A stretch of 64,000 bases of DNA from Eubacteriales bacterium (GTDB lineage Bacteria; Bacillota; Clostridia; Christensenellales; Aristaeellaceae), in contig JAQUWD010000002.1 of assembly GCA_028693055.1 (NCBI GenBank), positions 25,699 through 89,698 of the forward strand. Direction: 5' to 3'. The position numbers and the translations under genes were made by a program. The notes under the pieces were generated by a model. The model was not told the DNA's origin and made no database searches. It was given only the letters and a program-made list of their open reading frames with translations. Below are positions 8,124 through 16,801 of this stretch, piece after piece. Each line of letters opens with the position of its first letter. The stretch's first letter is position 1.

Positions 8124-9833
8124 CTATTCAAACCTGAAAAATCGAAGCTCGCCCCGCTCCCCATACAGCGTGGCAACGACGGGTCTTCCGGCTTCCTCCT
8201 CAATATAGGTTAGCAGCTCCTGGGGCGGCGTAAGATCAGCAGTCGCAAAGAGCAGATTGTCCCGGAGAAAATCCGTTGCGGTGAAGCGACGCCCGTCAAA
8301 GCCGAAAAGCTCCAATTGGCGGTACCAGCTGGGGGTGCGGCAATACCAGTCGCCCCAGATCATCAGATTGATCGCCATGCCGTCCTTCACGTCGGGCAGA
8401 AGCCGAGTGTCCCGTAGAAGATCGGGGGTGCGTAGAATCAGCATTTCGGGATTTTCCAGCCCATAAGTCTCTAAATCCGATTCTCTTGTGGCGGAAACCA
8501 CATCCGGGCGGTCGCTGAGAACCTCCTTGGTTTCCAGTAGGTTTACACCCGCCATGGAAAGGCAAAGCACAATCGCTGCGACGACGGCGATTTTTTTTGC
8601 TCCCTTCTGCGTGCTCCAGCCCGCCATGCTCATCATGCAAGAGCAGGACAGCATAGCGGCAGCGGGAATCAGCGCGCAGTCCGCCGCACGCGCCAAAAAG
8701 CGCCCTTGATACGCCAAGAACAGCAGCATGGCAGCGGTCAAAAGTACGCACAGTATGGAAGCGGCAGCCGTCAACAGCAGAGGAGTTCCACGCTTGTGTG
8801 CAAGGACGCATAGCAAGCAGAGCAGCAAAAGCCATCCGGCAGCCGTCAAATAGCGGGTGTTTTCCGCATAGAAATGAACAAGCGTAGAAAAAGCCTGCGC
8901 AACCCTTGCGCTCAGGGAAACGCTTGAAACCGTTGCATCATTGAGACGATTGAACGCGTCGGCGGTTATGTTTTCATCCATGAAATACCATTGGCGGATT
9001 AAGGCAAGCTCCGCTCGGCTCCAGCCCGTTTGGGCTAACGTATCGTCGGAGAGGGCTTGTAGCACGCTGTCGTCGTAGTCCATGGGGGCTGTGTTAGCGT
9101 CTTGAAAGGCAACCAATTCTCCAATGGCAGGATCCCTTTCCTCGATCGCCCGAAGGGCGTAAAGCCCGCCGAATAAGAAAACGCCTAATACCAGCGGGAC
9201 GATCAGCCCGCGGGTAAGCGGCTGCTTTTCCTGCTTGCGATATAGAATCAGCCAGAGCAGCGCCAAACAGAAAAAGGGCGCGGCAGCCAGAGCGCTTTGA
9301 GGGCGTAGCAGATAGCAGCCGATTAGCAGCGCAACGGACAAAAGCGTTGGCAGGAAAAGCTTCGTGTTATGGAAACGCAAGCTGATCACTTGGACGGTAG
9401 CGGCTGCGCCCAGCATGGCGGCGGTGGTCGTAAAATTGATGCGCGCGCAGGCAAAGGCTGCAACCATGCCGCAGAAAAGCAAGGATAGCAGTATCCCCGT
9501 CCAAAGCTGCGCTTGACGACTCATCGCGCACTGCAAAATGCATTTCACGATCACAACCGTGGAAAACCAAAGGCAAAATAATTGAAACAGCGAAAACCAA
9601 GCCACTCCCGGAGCCAGCGTGGATAGCCAGCCCAGAAAATGGCTCAGCACCGTATGGAGATACAGGTTGTACGTGGCGGGCACGCCGCCCTCGAAGCCCA
9701 TAAAGGATTTAACAATCAGGATGTCATCCGAGTTTTCAAAGCGAAGATAGGTAAAAAGCTGCAATCCGGCAAACAACCCGGTCGCCAGCAGCAAACCGAT
9801 GAACCACGGCAGGGCGCGGCGTATTTTCGTCAT
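8124..9833 (-). CDS. Large polytopic membrane protein (GT-C-like, function unknown)
   Basis: 569 residues from ATG 9833. The first helix (PWFIGLLLATGLFAGLQLF) is followed by a short soluble loop with an Asp pair (RFENSDDILI) and then about ten more hydrophobic segments, ending in a soluble C-terminal region of about 120 residues (TPDLLRDTRLLPDVKDG onward). An acidic pair in the first extracytoplasmic loop plus many helices is the general plan of GT-C glycosyltransferases that use polyprenyl-phosphate sugars, but no specific family signature was recognised. Its neighbours do not explain it. A role in cell-surface glycan assembly is inference. Confidence 0.7.
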   Translation of the reverse strand: MTKIRRALPWFIGLLLATGLFAGLQLFTYLRFENSDDILIVKSFMGFEGGVPATYNLYLHTVLSHFLGWLSTLAPGVAWFSLFQLFCLWFSTVVIVKCILQCAMSRQAQLWTGILLSLLFCGMVAAFACARINFTTTAAMLGAAATVQVISLRFHNTKLFLPTLLSVALLIGCYLLRPQSALAAAPFFCLALLWLILYRKQEKQPLTRGLIVPLVLGVFLFGGLYALRAIEERDPAIGELVAFQDANTAPMDYDDSVLQALSDDTLAQTGWSRAELALIRQWYFMDENITADAFNRLNDATVSSVSLSARVAQAFSTLVHFYAENTRYLTAAGWLLLLCLLCVLAHKRGTPLLLTAAASILCVLLTAAMLLFLAYQGRFLARAADCALIPAAAMLSCSCMMSMAGWSTQKGAKKIAVVAAIVLCLSMAGVNLLETKEVLSDRPDVVSATRESDLETYGLENPEMLILRTPDLLRDTRLLPDVKDGMAINLMIWGDWYCRTPSWYRQLELFGFDGRRFTATDFLRDNLLFATADLTPPQELLTYIEEEAGRPVVATLYGERGELRFFRFE

Positions 9834-9897
9834 AGGGCTTCTCCTTTAGCAGGTATGCACCTATGATGATAACGGCCATGAGCCTAAAAGTCAACGG

Positions 9898-10281
9898 CTA
9901 CAGGATGTTTTCCCAATGTGGAAAGTCGCTGCTTTCCACATCGCCCAGCGCATCCTCCAATTGGTCCAGCGCTCGCAGCGCCTCATCCTCCCAGCCGTAT
10001 TCCAACGCGGAGCCAAGCTCCACCATAGCTGTGGATACCGCGCGCGTATGGTGATGGCTCAAGAAGCAATTCAGCCATTTCGCATCTCCCTGCCAGCGGG
10101 CATATTGGTAGGCCTGCTCGTACGTCGCTTTCTCCCATTGGGCTTCAAGTAACAGGCTTCGAATCTGTGCGGCTCCGTCCAGATACTCCCGCGCAACGTC
10201 ACGCTGGGAAAAGTCCATCCATAGCCCTAGCCCAACGCTGACAACAGTTAAAATCACAATCAGGAGGACGGCTCTGCGCAT
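9898..10281 (-). CDS. DUF4363 family protein
   Basis: 127 residues from ATG 10281; the start overlaps the stop of the DUF421 gene by one base, a sign of translational coupling. A single N-terminal hydrophobic segment (AVLLIVILTVVSVGLGLWM) anchors an otherwise helical extracytoplasmic domain. This is the DUF4363 pattern, and in Clostridia DUF4363 genes often sit directly after DUF421 (YetF-like) genes, as here. The biochemical role is unknown. The paired arrangement supports a membrane complex, and the BofC_C-like gene at the head of the operon points towards sporulation or envelope biology. Confidence 0.8.
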   Translation of the reverse strand: MRRAVLLIVILTVVSVGLGLWMDFSQRDVAREYLDGAAQIRSLLLEAQWEKATYEQAYQYARWQGDAKWLNCFLSHHHTRAVSTAMVELGSALEYGWEDEALRALDQLEDALGDVESSDFPHWENIL

Positions 10282-11003
10282 TACCAGATCACCTCGTCCG
10301 GCTTGATGGCCTGCTGCCTCTCAGGCGGCTTATCTCCAAAGCCATGCACCGTCAGCAAGCCGTCGGTGTCTAAATAGCATAGCAGCACCTCTGCATAACG
10401 GTGATAGCCCAGTTTTTCAAGCACCCCTAGCAGCCACGCTTCATCCTTGCCGCAAATGGGCAGATTGCTCTTTTCCAGCCTTCCGTCCAAGATCAGCGTC
10501 AACGGTATGCCCTCATAGCCCGTATCTACCTCCATGTCTCTAGGGGTTAATGGACGTTGCTGTGACAGGGGAAATACGCTGAGCTTGCCGCTGGTTTCCA
10601 TAATAGCCGTACCCACATCCGTGGGCGTGAGCACGCCGCCGGTGCGCAGCTCCTCCAGCAGGTCATTAAGGTTAAAGTAAAGCTGACGCAATGCGTGGTG
10701 GTTAATTTTTCCCCGGCTGATAATCACCGTGGGTCTGCCGCTGAAAAAAGCCCGCATTCGTTGACTTTTCAGGGACAGCAGGGAGAACGCTTGGTGCAGC
10801 ACAATGAGGGCCATCATAGGCACCACGCCTCGCCACAGGGGCGTGTCCAAGCTTTCCATGGGCGTAGCGGCTAAGTCGGCAATCATGATGGCGATTACTA
10901 GCTCAAAGGGCTGCAGCTGTCCCACCTGACGCTTGCCCATCAGCCGCAGCGTCACCACCGCCACGCAGACCAAAATGACGCTTCGAATGAGGATTGTCAG
11001 CAT
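10281..11003 (-). CDS. DUF421 (YetF-like) membrane protein
   Basis: 240 residues from ATG 11003, starting 3 bases after the BofC_C-like gene. Three N-terminal hydrophobic segments include VTLRLMGKRQVGQLQPFELVI, the hallmark DUF421 motif, and the cytoplasmic part has the SGRPTVIISRGKINHHALRQ segment that is conserved in YetF/YrbG/YcaP proteins. YetF-type proteins of spore formers are found in the spore membrane in some species; their activity is not established. It is the middle gene of a three-gene operon with DUF4363 downstream. Confidence 0.93.
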   Translation of the reverse strand: MLTILIRSVILVCVAVVTLRLMGKRQVGQLQPFELVIAIMIADLAATPMESLDTPLWRGVVPMMALIVLHQAFSLLSLKSQRMRAFFSGRPTVIISRGKINHHALRQLYFNLNDLLEELRTGGVLTPTDVGTAIMETSGKLSVFPLSQQRPLTPRDMEVDTGYEGIPLTLILDGRLEKSNLPICGKDEAWLLGVLEKLGYHRYAEVLLCYLDTDGLLTVHGFGDKPPERQQAIKPDEVIW

Positions 11004-11006
11004 TTT

Positions 11007-11576
11007 TTACGATTCCACGCTTTCCAGCCATTGCTCCATTTCCTCCGGAGTGGAAAAGCCCACTCCGGCGTCCAGTTCCTCCTGAATCGCCGCCGGCAAG
11101 GAACGCAGGTCGATCTCCAACTCGTTAATCAAAGCCAGCGCATCGCCATACTTGTTCTGAAAGACGCACAGCTTGCCCGCGCCGTTTGGCATCAGCACCA
11201 TGTGGTCGGGGCAGAAGATATCGGGCTGCTGCTCCATTTTAATGATTTTTGGGGAAAACTCGGTAATCTGCCATTCCTCGTACAGCGGCTGCACCTCCTC
11301 CAACGTTTTGCCGTACAGCTCCACGGGAGCGGTTACCCGACGGGTAACGACGTGCTCGCAGCGGGTATAGGTCAAGGTTTGGAACAGCTCCGCGCCGTCC
11401 GCTACCTTCACCTGCTCTCCGGCGGCTACATTGGCCGCGTCTGTTTCACCGGGCGCGGCGCTCCGGGATGGGAGTAACAGCGTCACCGCTACCACCACAA
11501 GCAGCACGGCAGCGCACATCAGCAGAAGAGAATTGTTTTTTTTCAACGGGTTTCGTTCGTCGCGTTCATTGTTCAT
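11007..11576 (-). CDS. BofC C-terminal-domain-like anchored protein
   Basis: 189 residues from ATG 11576, with AAAGGAG upstream. One transmembrane helix lies at residues 18-36, so the rest is outside the membrane. The last 65 residues resemble the BofC C-terminal domain: CPDHMVLMPNG, a Gly-rich strand ending in VFQNKYGDA, then EIDLRSLPAAIQEELDAGV and a terminal EEMEQWLESVES, matching the conserved LP..xQ..L..GI..xS.EEL..LLE pattern of clostridial BofC_C proteins. BofC of B. subtilis restrains the SpoIVB protease during sporulation. This protein heads an operon with DUF421 and DUF4363. The domain call is by pattern memory and is moderate. Confidence 0.6.
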   Translation of the reverse strand: MNNERDERNPLKKNNSLLLMCAAVLLVVVAVTLLLPSRSAAPGETDAANVAAGEQVKVADGAELFQTLTYTRCEHVVTRRVTAPVELYGKTLEEVQPLYEEWQITEFSPKIIKMEQQPDIFCPDHMVLMPNGAGKLCVFQNKYGDALALINELEIDLRSLPAAIQEELDAGVGFSTPEEMEQWLESVES

Positions 11577-11594
11577 ACAAAGCGCTCCTTTATA

Positions 11595-11610
11595 TAGACG
11601 GATACGTCTA
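11595..11610. promoter_or_regulatory. 16-bp palindrome upstream of the BofC_C-like gene
   Basis: TAGACGGATACGTCTA has perfect 6-bp arms around GATA and lies 19 bases upstream of ATG 11576, next to the ribosome binding site. It could be an operator or an RNA hairpin in the leader. No binding factor can be named. Confidence 0.35.
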
Positions 11611-11660
11611 GTATGGCCGAGCTATGTAAATTTATCACAGAAAAAGCAACAGAATGCAGC

Positions 11661-11689
11661 TGGACGCGCTTGTGTTGTTGAGCTATAAT
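11661..11689 (+). promoter_or_regulatory. Sigma-A-type promoter of the FAD oxidoreductase
   Basis: TGGACG (11661-11666), a 17-bp spacer and a perfect TATAAT (11684-11689). It sits 62 bases before ATG 11752, leaving a leader with RBS AAGGAAGG. Confidence 0.7.
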
Positions 11690-11751
11690 GTGTCTGCAAG
11701 TAACAGAGAGAATCCAACGAACATTCTAACATAAGGAAGGAAAACAATCGT

Positions 11752-13029
11752 ATGGCTCTTCAATCGAATTATTTAGATTGGCGGGAACAAATCCCGGTGC
11801 AGGAATCCTATGACGTCATCGTGGCAGGAGGCGGGCTTAGCGGCGTGGCCGCTGCGTTATCGGCAGCCCGCATGGGGCGAAAAGTGCTGCTGCTGGAGCG
11901 GAGCGCCATGCTGGGCGGCCTTGCCACTCAAGGGCTGGTAAACCTTTGGGTACCGCTTTGCAACGGCCGTGGTCGGCAGATTATCAAAGGCATGGCTGAG
12001 GAGCTGCTTCGGCTGTCCATCCGCTACGGCTTTGATACTTTGCCGGAGGAGTGGCGGAACGGCGAACCGGCACAGCCAACCAAAGTGCGGTATACCACCA
12101 ACTTTTCTATTGGTATATTTGCGCTCTCTTTGCTGGAAATTTTAAAGGAAAACCAAGTGACCCTCTGCTATGATGCGGTAGCCAGCCAACCTGTGATGGA
12201 AAAAGGCCACTGCCGAGGCGTTATCGTGCAAAGCAAGTCTGGCCGCGGCTTCTACCCCTGCAGCGTGGTCGTCGACGCTACGGGAGACGCAGACCTGCTA
12301 GCCCGAGCCCAGGTACCCTGCTTTGTAGGCGGTAATTACTTCACCACTTATGGCGAAGGCATTGATGTGGAGCATTGCCGCGAGGTAGCCCGTACCGGCA
12401 AAATCCACGACGCTTATTATTGGATGATGGGCGGAACGGCCAATCTGTATGGTAAGAATCATCCGGAAGGCATGCCGCTCTTTCATGGCACTACGCTGGA
12501 GGGGGTTAACGAGTTTCTCCAAACCAACCAGCAAGCGTTGCTAGACGGCTTGAAAGCCCAGGACCGTAACAAGCGAGATCTCCATCTGCTGCCGGGTATG
12601 GCGCAAATGCGCACCACCCGCTGCATTGAAGGGAACCACACCCTAACCACAGCCGATCAATACCGGCATTTTTCCGATTCCGTCGGCGCAATCTGCGATT
12701 TTGATCAACGGGACGTCCTTTACGAGGTTCCTTATGGCACGCTGTACCATCCCGCCTTTGACAATTTTCTCACCTGCGGGCGCTCCGCGTCGGCGCAGGG
12801 ATATGCGTGGGATGTGCTGCGGGTCATTCCTCCCGCCGTCTTAACGGGTCAGGCTGCCGGCGTTGCCGCCGCCTTGGCGGCTGAGGGGGGAGTTGGAACG
12901 CCGGAGGTGGACGTGGGAAAGCTACAGGAGCGTCTGACCCAAACCGGGGTGATCATCCATTTTGAGGATGGCTGGGTTCCCACCCAACCCAAGGAGGACA
13001 GCGACGCGCATATGGAAAGCCACCTGTGA
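11752..13029 (+). CDS. FAD-dependent oxidoreductase (FAD_oxidored / succinate dehydrogenase-like fold)
   Basis: 425 residues from ATG 11752. The N-terminal dinucleotide-binding motif is textbook (VAGGGLSGVAAALSAARMGR at about residues 24-43, ending in LLLER), and a second FAD contact is seen at VVVDATGDADLLARA. Near the C-terminus CGRSASAQGYAWDVLRVIP and TGQAAGVAAALAA match the PF12831 FAD_oxidored family, which is widespread in gut Bacillota and Bacteroidota next to carbohydrate genes and often annotated only as FAD-dependent oxidoreductase. No signal peptide. Monocistronic: own promoter upstream and a hairpin downstream. The substrate is unknown. Confidence 0.9.
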   Translation: MALQSNYLDWREQIPVQESYDVIVAGGGLSGVAAALSAARMGRKVLLLERSAMLGGLATQGLVNLWVPLCNGRGRQIIKGMAEELLRLSIRYGFDTLPEEWRNGEPAQPTKVRYTTNFSIGIFALSLLEILKENQVTLCYDAVASQPVMEKGHCRGVIVQSKSGRGFYPCSVVVDATGDADLLARAQVPCFVGGNYFTTYGEGIDVEHCREVARTGKIHDAYYWMMGGTANLYGKNHPEGMPLFHGTTLEGVNEFLQTNQQALLDGLKAQDRNKRDLHLLPGMAQMRTTRCIEGNHTLTTADQYRHFSDSVGAICDFDQRDVLYEVPYGTLYHPAFDNFLTCGRSASAQGYAWDVLRVIPPAVLTGQAAGVAAALAAEGGVGTPEVDVGKLQERLTQTGVIIHFEDGWVPTQPKEDSDAHMESHL

Positions 13030-13059
13030 GTGTTGACGATTTTCTAAGAGAATAGAACA

Positions 13060-13093
13060 AAGGCCGCAGCACTTGAAATAGTGTCGCGGCCTT
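13060..13093. terminator. Hairpin between convergent genes
   Basis: AAGGCCGC (13060-13067) pairs with GCGGCCTT (13086-13093) around an 18-nt interval that itself contains CACT/AGTG. It lies between the FAD oxidoreductase stop and the end of the minus-strand lipoprotein gene, so it can serve both; the U-tract is weak on both strands. Confidence 0.6.
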
Positions 13094-13123
13094 CGTTGAT
13101 GGTTCAAGACAAGCGGTTTTCCA

Positions 13124-13687
13124 TTACCCTTGAGCGGGTGCGTTAGCATTATTGTCGGTTCCAGCTAAATCCAACAGCTGGGTTTGCAGCTGCTCAAAGG
13201 TGATGTCCTGATTGGCAAGCTTTTGGCGCAAATCCACAAGCTTCTGGTAGGTGGCCTCGTCGTCCTTTACATGTACGGTAGTGACGGACTTGTTCATGGC
13301 TTCTACCCGGGCCTGCACCATTTCGGTCAAGCGGTCGGTTAAGCCGCCCTGATACTGGGTATCATACTGTACGCCCACCACCGCGATGGTGCCGGCAACG
13401 ATGGCTTCAGCGGATTGAAGCTCGGAGAGCTTTTCCACCTCCTGCGAAACCTCGTCGCTCACCCGTTGCGCGTCCTCCACCGTATTAACGCCCGCGTTAG
13501 CCGAGGGCGCTATGGATACAGTGGGAGCGGTGGTATCGGTTGCCATGGGGGATGTGCTGGGCATCATCGACGGTGATGCGCTGGGGCTGGGACTGGGGCT
13601 GGGCATGGTATCTGCGTTGCTGGCGCATGCGGTGAACAGTCCCAGTCCCATTAGGGAGATCACCAAGAGAATCCAAATCTTTTTCAA
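13124..13687 (-). CDS. YhcN/YlaJ-like sporulation lipoprotein
   Basis: Start set at TTG 13687, which has GAGGAGG nine bases upstream; the track's 13726 start has none. The 187-residue product begins MKKIWILLVISLMGLGLF and has a lipobox LFTAC, so it is a predicted lipoprotein. A Ser/Pro/Thr-rich linker follows, then a helical C-terminal domain (VVGVQYDTQYQGGLTDRLTEM region, residues about 105-170) of the YhcN/YlaJ type: small alternating alpha/beta domain with VHVKDDEATYQKLVDL. B. subtilis relatives are forespore-expressed inner spore membrane lipoproteins. Expression timing here is inference. Confidence 0.75.
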   Translation of the reverse strand: MKKIWILLVISLMGLGLFTACASNADTMPSPSPSPSASPSMMPSTSPMATDTTAPTVSIAPSANAGVNTVEDAQRVSDEVSQEVEKLSELQSAEAIVAGTIAVVGVQYDTQYQGGLTDRLTEMVQARVEAMNKSVTTVHVKDDEATYQKLVDLRQKLANQDITFEQLQTQLLDLAGTDNNANAPAQG

Positions 13688-13777
13688 AGCTGTTCGCCTC
13701 CTCGCGGCTATTGTGTGCAGAAGCAAGGAGGCGTATTTGCGACAATCCTTCCCATAAAGAGCGGTTTTTTCAAGTCT

Positions 13778-15154
13778 TTATTTCGCAAGCATTGGCAAGC
13801 TGGCGGCAGCCACGCTCTGGCCCACACGGCGGCTTTTTTCGTCGGGCAGGTTCACCAGCATTTTTAGATCGGGATACTCGGTATTCAGCACCTCCTGCGC
13901 TTTGCCAAGCACCAGATCGCCGCCCTCGCCGCTGGTGACGCGGCCCATGAGCAGCACATGGTTAATGTTGTAAAACATTGCATAAAAGGCCAGCGTATAG
14001 CCAAGATATACGCCAATGGTTTCGTAGATTTTGCGGGCGTTTTCATTGCCGCGCTCCATTTCGCCCTGTACAACCTTTAGCTTTTCAGCAGGCGAAAGCT
14101 TCTCGTCCAGCTTAATTCCTGCGGCGGGCGCCAGCTTAATGACCGCATCCTGAGAGAAATATTTGACGCCGCAGCCAATATCGCCGCTCCATTCGTCCAT
14201 CATGGCGGCGGCGGAAAGATCGCAGGGCACAAAGGCTAGCTCGTTCAGCCATCCGGTGATGTTGCCGTCCATGTCCACATAGCCGCCGGCCTCGCTGGTG
14301 CCCATGGCAATGCCCAAAATACCATTGGCATTCAGGCTCATCGCACCGGCTAACGCGGTCACATCGCCGTCGTTGCAGACTACCAGAGGCACGTCGCCAA
14401 TTTCCTTGGCTGCGCGAATGTAGATATCCTTGACGTACTTCTCATAATCCTCTTCCCCAACCTTGAGGAACAAAGACGCGTTCATGGTCTGATTGTTGAT
14501 GTAAACCCCCGCGGAGCTTACGCCGATAGCGTCTACCCGGGGCATATGGGAGGCGGCGGTTTTCATGGCGCTCAAAATGCCTTCATAATGATAGGCCGGG
14601 TCGCTGGTGATTTTGGGAAACCACACAACCTCCTCGCTGTACACGCTTTTCCCGTCAATAACGGCGCTGACCTTACGGTCGCTGCCGCCCGCGTCAAAGC
14701 CAATGCGGCAGCCCTCCAAATGGCGGCCAACCGGCGCGGCGGCGTCCTTCTTTTTAGGCGCTTCGGCAATGGTCTGTGCATAGCATACTTCAAAAGCGTG
14801 TTCATATACGCGGGCCATAAATTTCGCGTCGAATTCATGCTTGCCGCCCATGCGGTACTGCTCCTTTATCCCCTCGTAGACGGCTTTACTGCCCGCGATG
14901 GTTGCTCGGAAGCCGCCGTATACCCAAATCATGGTTTTCAGCATCCGCTCCGCCATATGGATATTGCCTTCATCATCCTTGCCATCGGGATAAATCCACA
15001 GATCAAAGGTAGAGACAAGGCCGTCGTTGCGCTCCAGCGCGAGGCGAATTTGATTGCCGCCCGCCTTGCAGGCCGCCTCCTGAAACTCCATCAGCTCCTG
15101 ATAGATGGGGCTAAAGCTGGGATCCAAAGGTGCGGGAATTTTTAAGTAACTCAT
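13778..15154 (-). CDS. ROK/ASKHA-superfamily kinase-like protein divergent from xylA
   Basis: 458 residues from ATG 15154 (AAGGAGG upstream). After an unusual 160-residue helical N-terminal extension comes an ASKHA fold: phosphate-1 loop RIGFDAGGSDRKVSAVIDG, the connect region AIGVSSAGVYINNQ, CNDGDVTALAGAM, and the phosphate-2/adenosine region GIAMGTSEAGGYVD. The zinc-binding CxCGxxGC signature of classical ROK proteins is absent. There is no helix-turn-helix, so it is not a standard XylR-type ROK repressor; a sugar kinase, or a sensor without DNA-binding domain, is more likely. It is transcribed divergently from xylAB through a shared regulatory region, which suggests a pentose-related role. 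Confidence 0.75.
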   Translation of the reverse strand: MSYLKIPAPLDPSFSPIYQELMEFQEAACKAGGNQIRLALERNDGLVSTFDLWIYPDGKDDEGNIHMAERMLKTMIWVYGGFRATIAGSKAVYEGIKEQYRMGGKHEFDAKFMARVYEHAFEVCYAQTIAEAPKKKDAAAPVGRHLEGCRIGFDAGGSDRKVSAVIDGKSVYSEEVVWFPKITSDPAYHYEGILSAMKTAASHMPRVDAIGVSSAGVYINNQTMNASLFLKVGEEDYEKYVKDIYIRAAKEIGDVPLVVCNDGDVTALAGAMSLNANGILGIAMGTSEAGGYVDMDGNITGWLNELAFVPCDLSAAAMMDEWSGDIGCGVKYFSQDAVIKLAPAAGIKLDEKLSPAEKLKVVQGEMERGNENARKIYETIGVYLGYTLAFYAMFYNINHVLLMGRVTSGEGGDLVLGKAQEVLNTEYPDLKMLVNLPDEKSRRVGQSVAAASLPMLAK

Positions 15155-15230
15155 GAAAACGTCCTCCTTGCGAGCTGCTGTATTTGTACATTACGTATTA
15201 CGCTAAACGTACTTTGTGGCAACGATCTTG

Positions 15231-15259
15231 ATTATATCGTATTGTTTTTCATTTGTCCA
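15231..15259 (-). promoter_or_regulatory. Sigma-A promoter of the ROK-like gene
   Basis: On the minus strand TGGACA (15259-15254), a 17-bp spacer, and a perfect TATAAT (15236-15231). Position is right for the gene starting at 15154. Confidence 0.8.
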
Positions 15260-15332
15260 TATGCAGTTTGGCGGAAGCACTGTGCCTTTGAGAAAACGGC
15301 AATCCCCCGCTAAATCCCTTGCCTTCTCCCCG

Positions 15333-15361
15333 TTGACAAAGAGCGAGGAACTGATTATACT
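15333..15361 (+). promoter_or_regulatory. Near-consensus sigma-A promoter of xylAB
   Basis: A perfect TTGACA (15333-15338), exactly 17 bp, then TATACT (15356-15361). The predicted start of transcription falls near 15368, about 75 bases before the xylA ATG. Such a strong promoter implies that control is by repression. Confidence 0.88.
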
Positions 15362-15376
15362 ACTATCATCCATCGT

Positions 15377-15392
15377 GTGTGCACGTGCACAC
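15377..15392 (+). promoter_or_regulatory. Perfect 16-bp palindrome, candidate operator of xylAB
   Basis: GTGTGCACGTGCACAC is its own reverse complement and lies 15 bases downstream of the -10 box, roughly at +9 to +24, where a bound repressor would block transcription. The sequence differs from the XylR box of Bacillus as I recall it. LacI-family operators share the central-CG palindromic style, but no LacI gene is in the window. Confidence 0.7.
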
Positions 15393-15441
15393 GTCCATAT
15401 CAAAGCCAAAATGGACATTCAAATTGAAGGAGGCCATTCTG

Positions 15442-16767
15442 ATGAAAGAAATTTTCAGCAACCTGCCCAAGGTATGTTACGAGGGGCCCAAGTCCCAAAA
15501 CCCACTGGCTTTCAAATACTACGATCCCGAACGGATCGTCATGGGCAAAACCATGAAGGAGCACCTCCATTTCTCCATGGCATGGTGGCACAACCTCTGC
15601 GCTACCGGCGTGGATATGTTCGGGGCAGGCACGGCGGACAAGACCTTCGGCGCGGCTCCCGGTACCATGGAGCACGCCAAGGCAAAGGTAGACGCAGGCT
15701 TTGAATTCATGGAAAAGCTGGGAATCCGCTACTTTTGCTTTCACGATGTGGATTTGGTACCCGAAGCCCCTACGCTAAAAGAAACCAACGCACGCCTGGA
15801 TGAAATAACGGATTACATCAAGCAAAAGATGGAGGGTAAGGATATCCATTGTCTGTGGGGCACCGCCAACATGTTTGGCAATCCCCGCTTCATGAACGGC
15901 GCGGGCTCCACCAACAGCGTGGACGTGTATTGCCACGCTGCGGGCCAAATCAAAAAGGCGCTGGACTGCACCGTTAAGCTGGGCGGCGAGGGCTACGTTT
16001 TCTGGGGTGGTCGCGAGGGCTATGAAACGCTGCTGAATACCGATATGAAGTTTGAGCAGGAAAACATTGCGGCTCTGATGAAAATGGCAGTGGAATACGG
16101 CCGTTCCATCGGCTTTACCGGGGACTTCTTCATTGAGCCGAAGCCCAAGGAGCCGATGAAGCACCAGTACGACTTCGACGCGGCTACCGCCATCGGCTTT
16201 TTGCGGCAGTATGGGCTGGACAAGGATTTTAAAATGAATATCGAAGCCAACCATGCCACGCTGGCGGGGCATACCTTCCAGCATGATTTACGTGTTTCCG
16301 CCATGAACGGCATGCTTGGCTCCGTGGACGCGAACCAGGGCGATTATCTGCTGGGCTGGGATACCGACCAGTTCCCCTCCAATGTTTACGATACCACGTT
16401 ATGCATGTACGAGATTTTGAAGGCGGGCGGCCTTGCCCATGGCGGCTTGAATTTTGACGCGAAGAATCGTCGCCCCTCCTATACCTATGAGGATATGTTC
16501 CTAGGCTTTATTCTGGGCATGGATTCCTTTGCGCTGGGCCTCATCAAGGCGGCGAAGCTGATCGAGGACGGACGGCTGGACGGATTTGTGAAGGAGCGCT
16601 ACTCCTCCTACACGCAAACGGAAATCGGTCAGAAAATTCGTTCCGGCAAGGCGACCTTGGCGGAGTGCGCCGCCATCGCTGAAAAAAATGGCGCGCCCGC
16701 GCTGCCCGGCAGCGGCAGGCAGGAATATTTGGAATCGTTGTTGAACACCATTATGTTCACTGATTGA
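15442..16767 (+). CDS. xylA: Xylose isomerase
   Basis: The track ORF starts at 15379, inside the promoter-operator region; ATG 15442 with GAAGGAGG is the real start, giving 441 residues, the normal length for class II xylose isomerases. Diagnostic motifs: the catalytic His and neighbours in [25 protein letters not shown], the metal ligands [18 protein letters not shown] in part, [17 protein letters not shown], and the final Asp ligands in [13 protein letters not shown]. It interconverts D-xylose and D-xylulose in the cytoplasm with divalent metal. xylB follows after 34 bp, so the two form an operon feeding the pentose phosphate pathway. Confidence 0.98.
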   Translation: MKEIFSNLPKVCYEGPKSQNPLAFKYYDPERIVMGKTMKEHLHFSMAWWHNLCATGVDMFGAGTADKTFGAAPGTMEHAKAKVDAGFEFMEKLGIRYFCFHDVDLVPEAPTLKETNARLDEITDYIKQKMEGKDIHCLWGTANMFGNPRFMNGAGSTNSVDVYCHAAGQIKKALDCTVKLGGEGYVFWGGREGYETLLNTDMKFEQENIAALMKMAVEYGRSIGFTGDFFIEPKPKEPMKHQYDFDAATAIGFLRQYGLDKDFKMNIEANHATLAGHTFQHDLRVSAMNGMLGSVDANQGDYLLGWDTDQFPSNVYDTTLCMYEILKAGGLAHGGLNFDAKNRRPSYTYEDMFLGFILGMDSFALGLIKAAKLIEDGRLDGFVKERYSSYTQTEIGQKIRSGKATLAECAAIAEKNGAPALPGSGRQEYLESLLNTIMFTD

Positions 16768-16801
16768 TCGACCCGTCAACAAAAGAAATGAGGTGTTTTC
16801 C

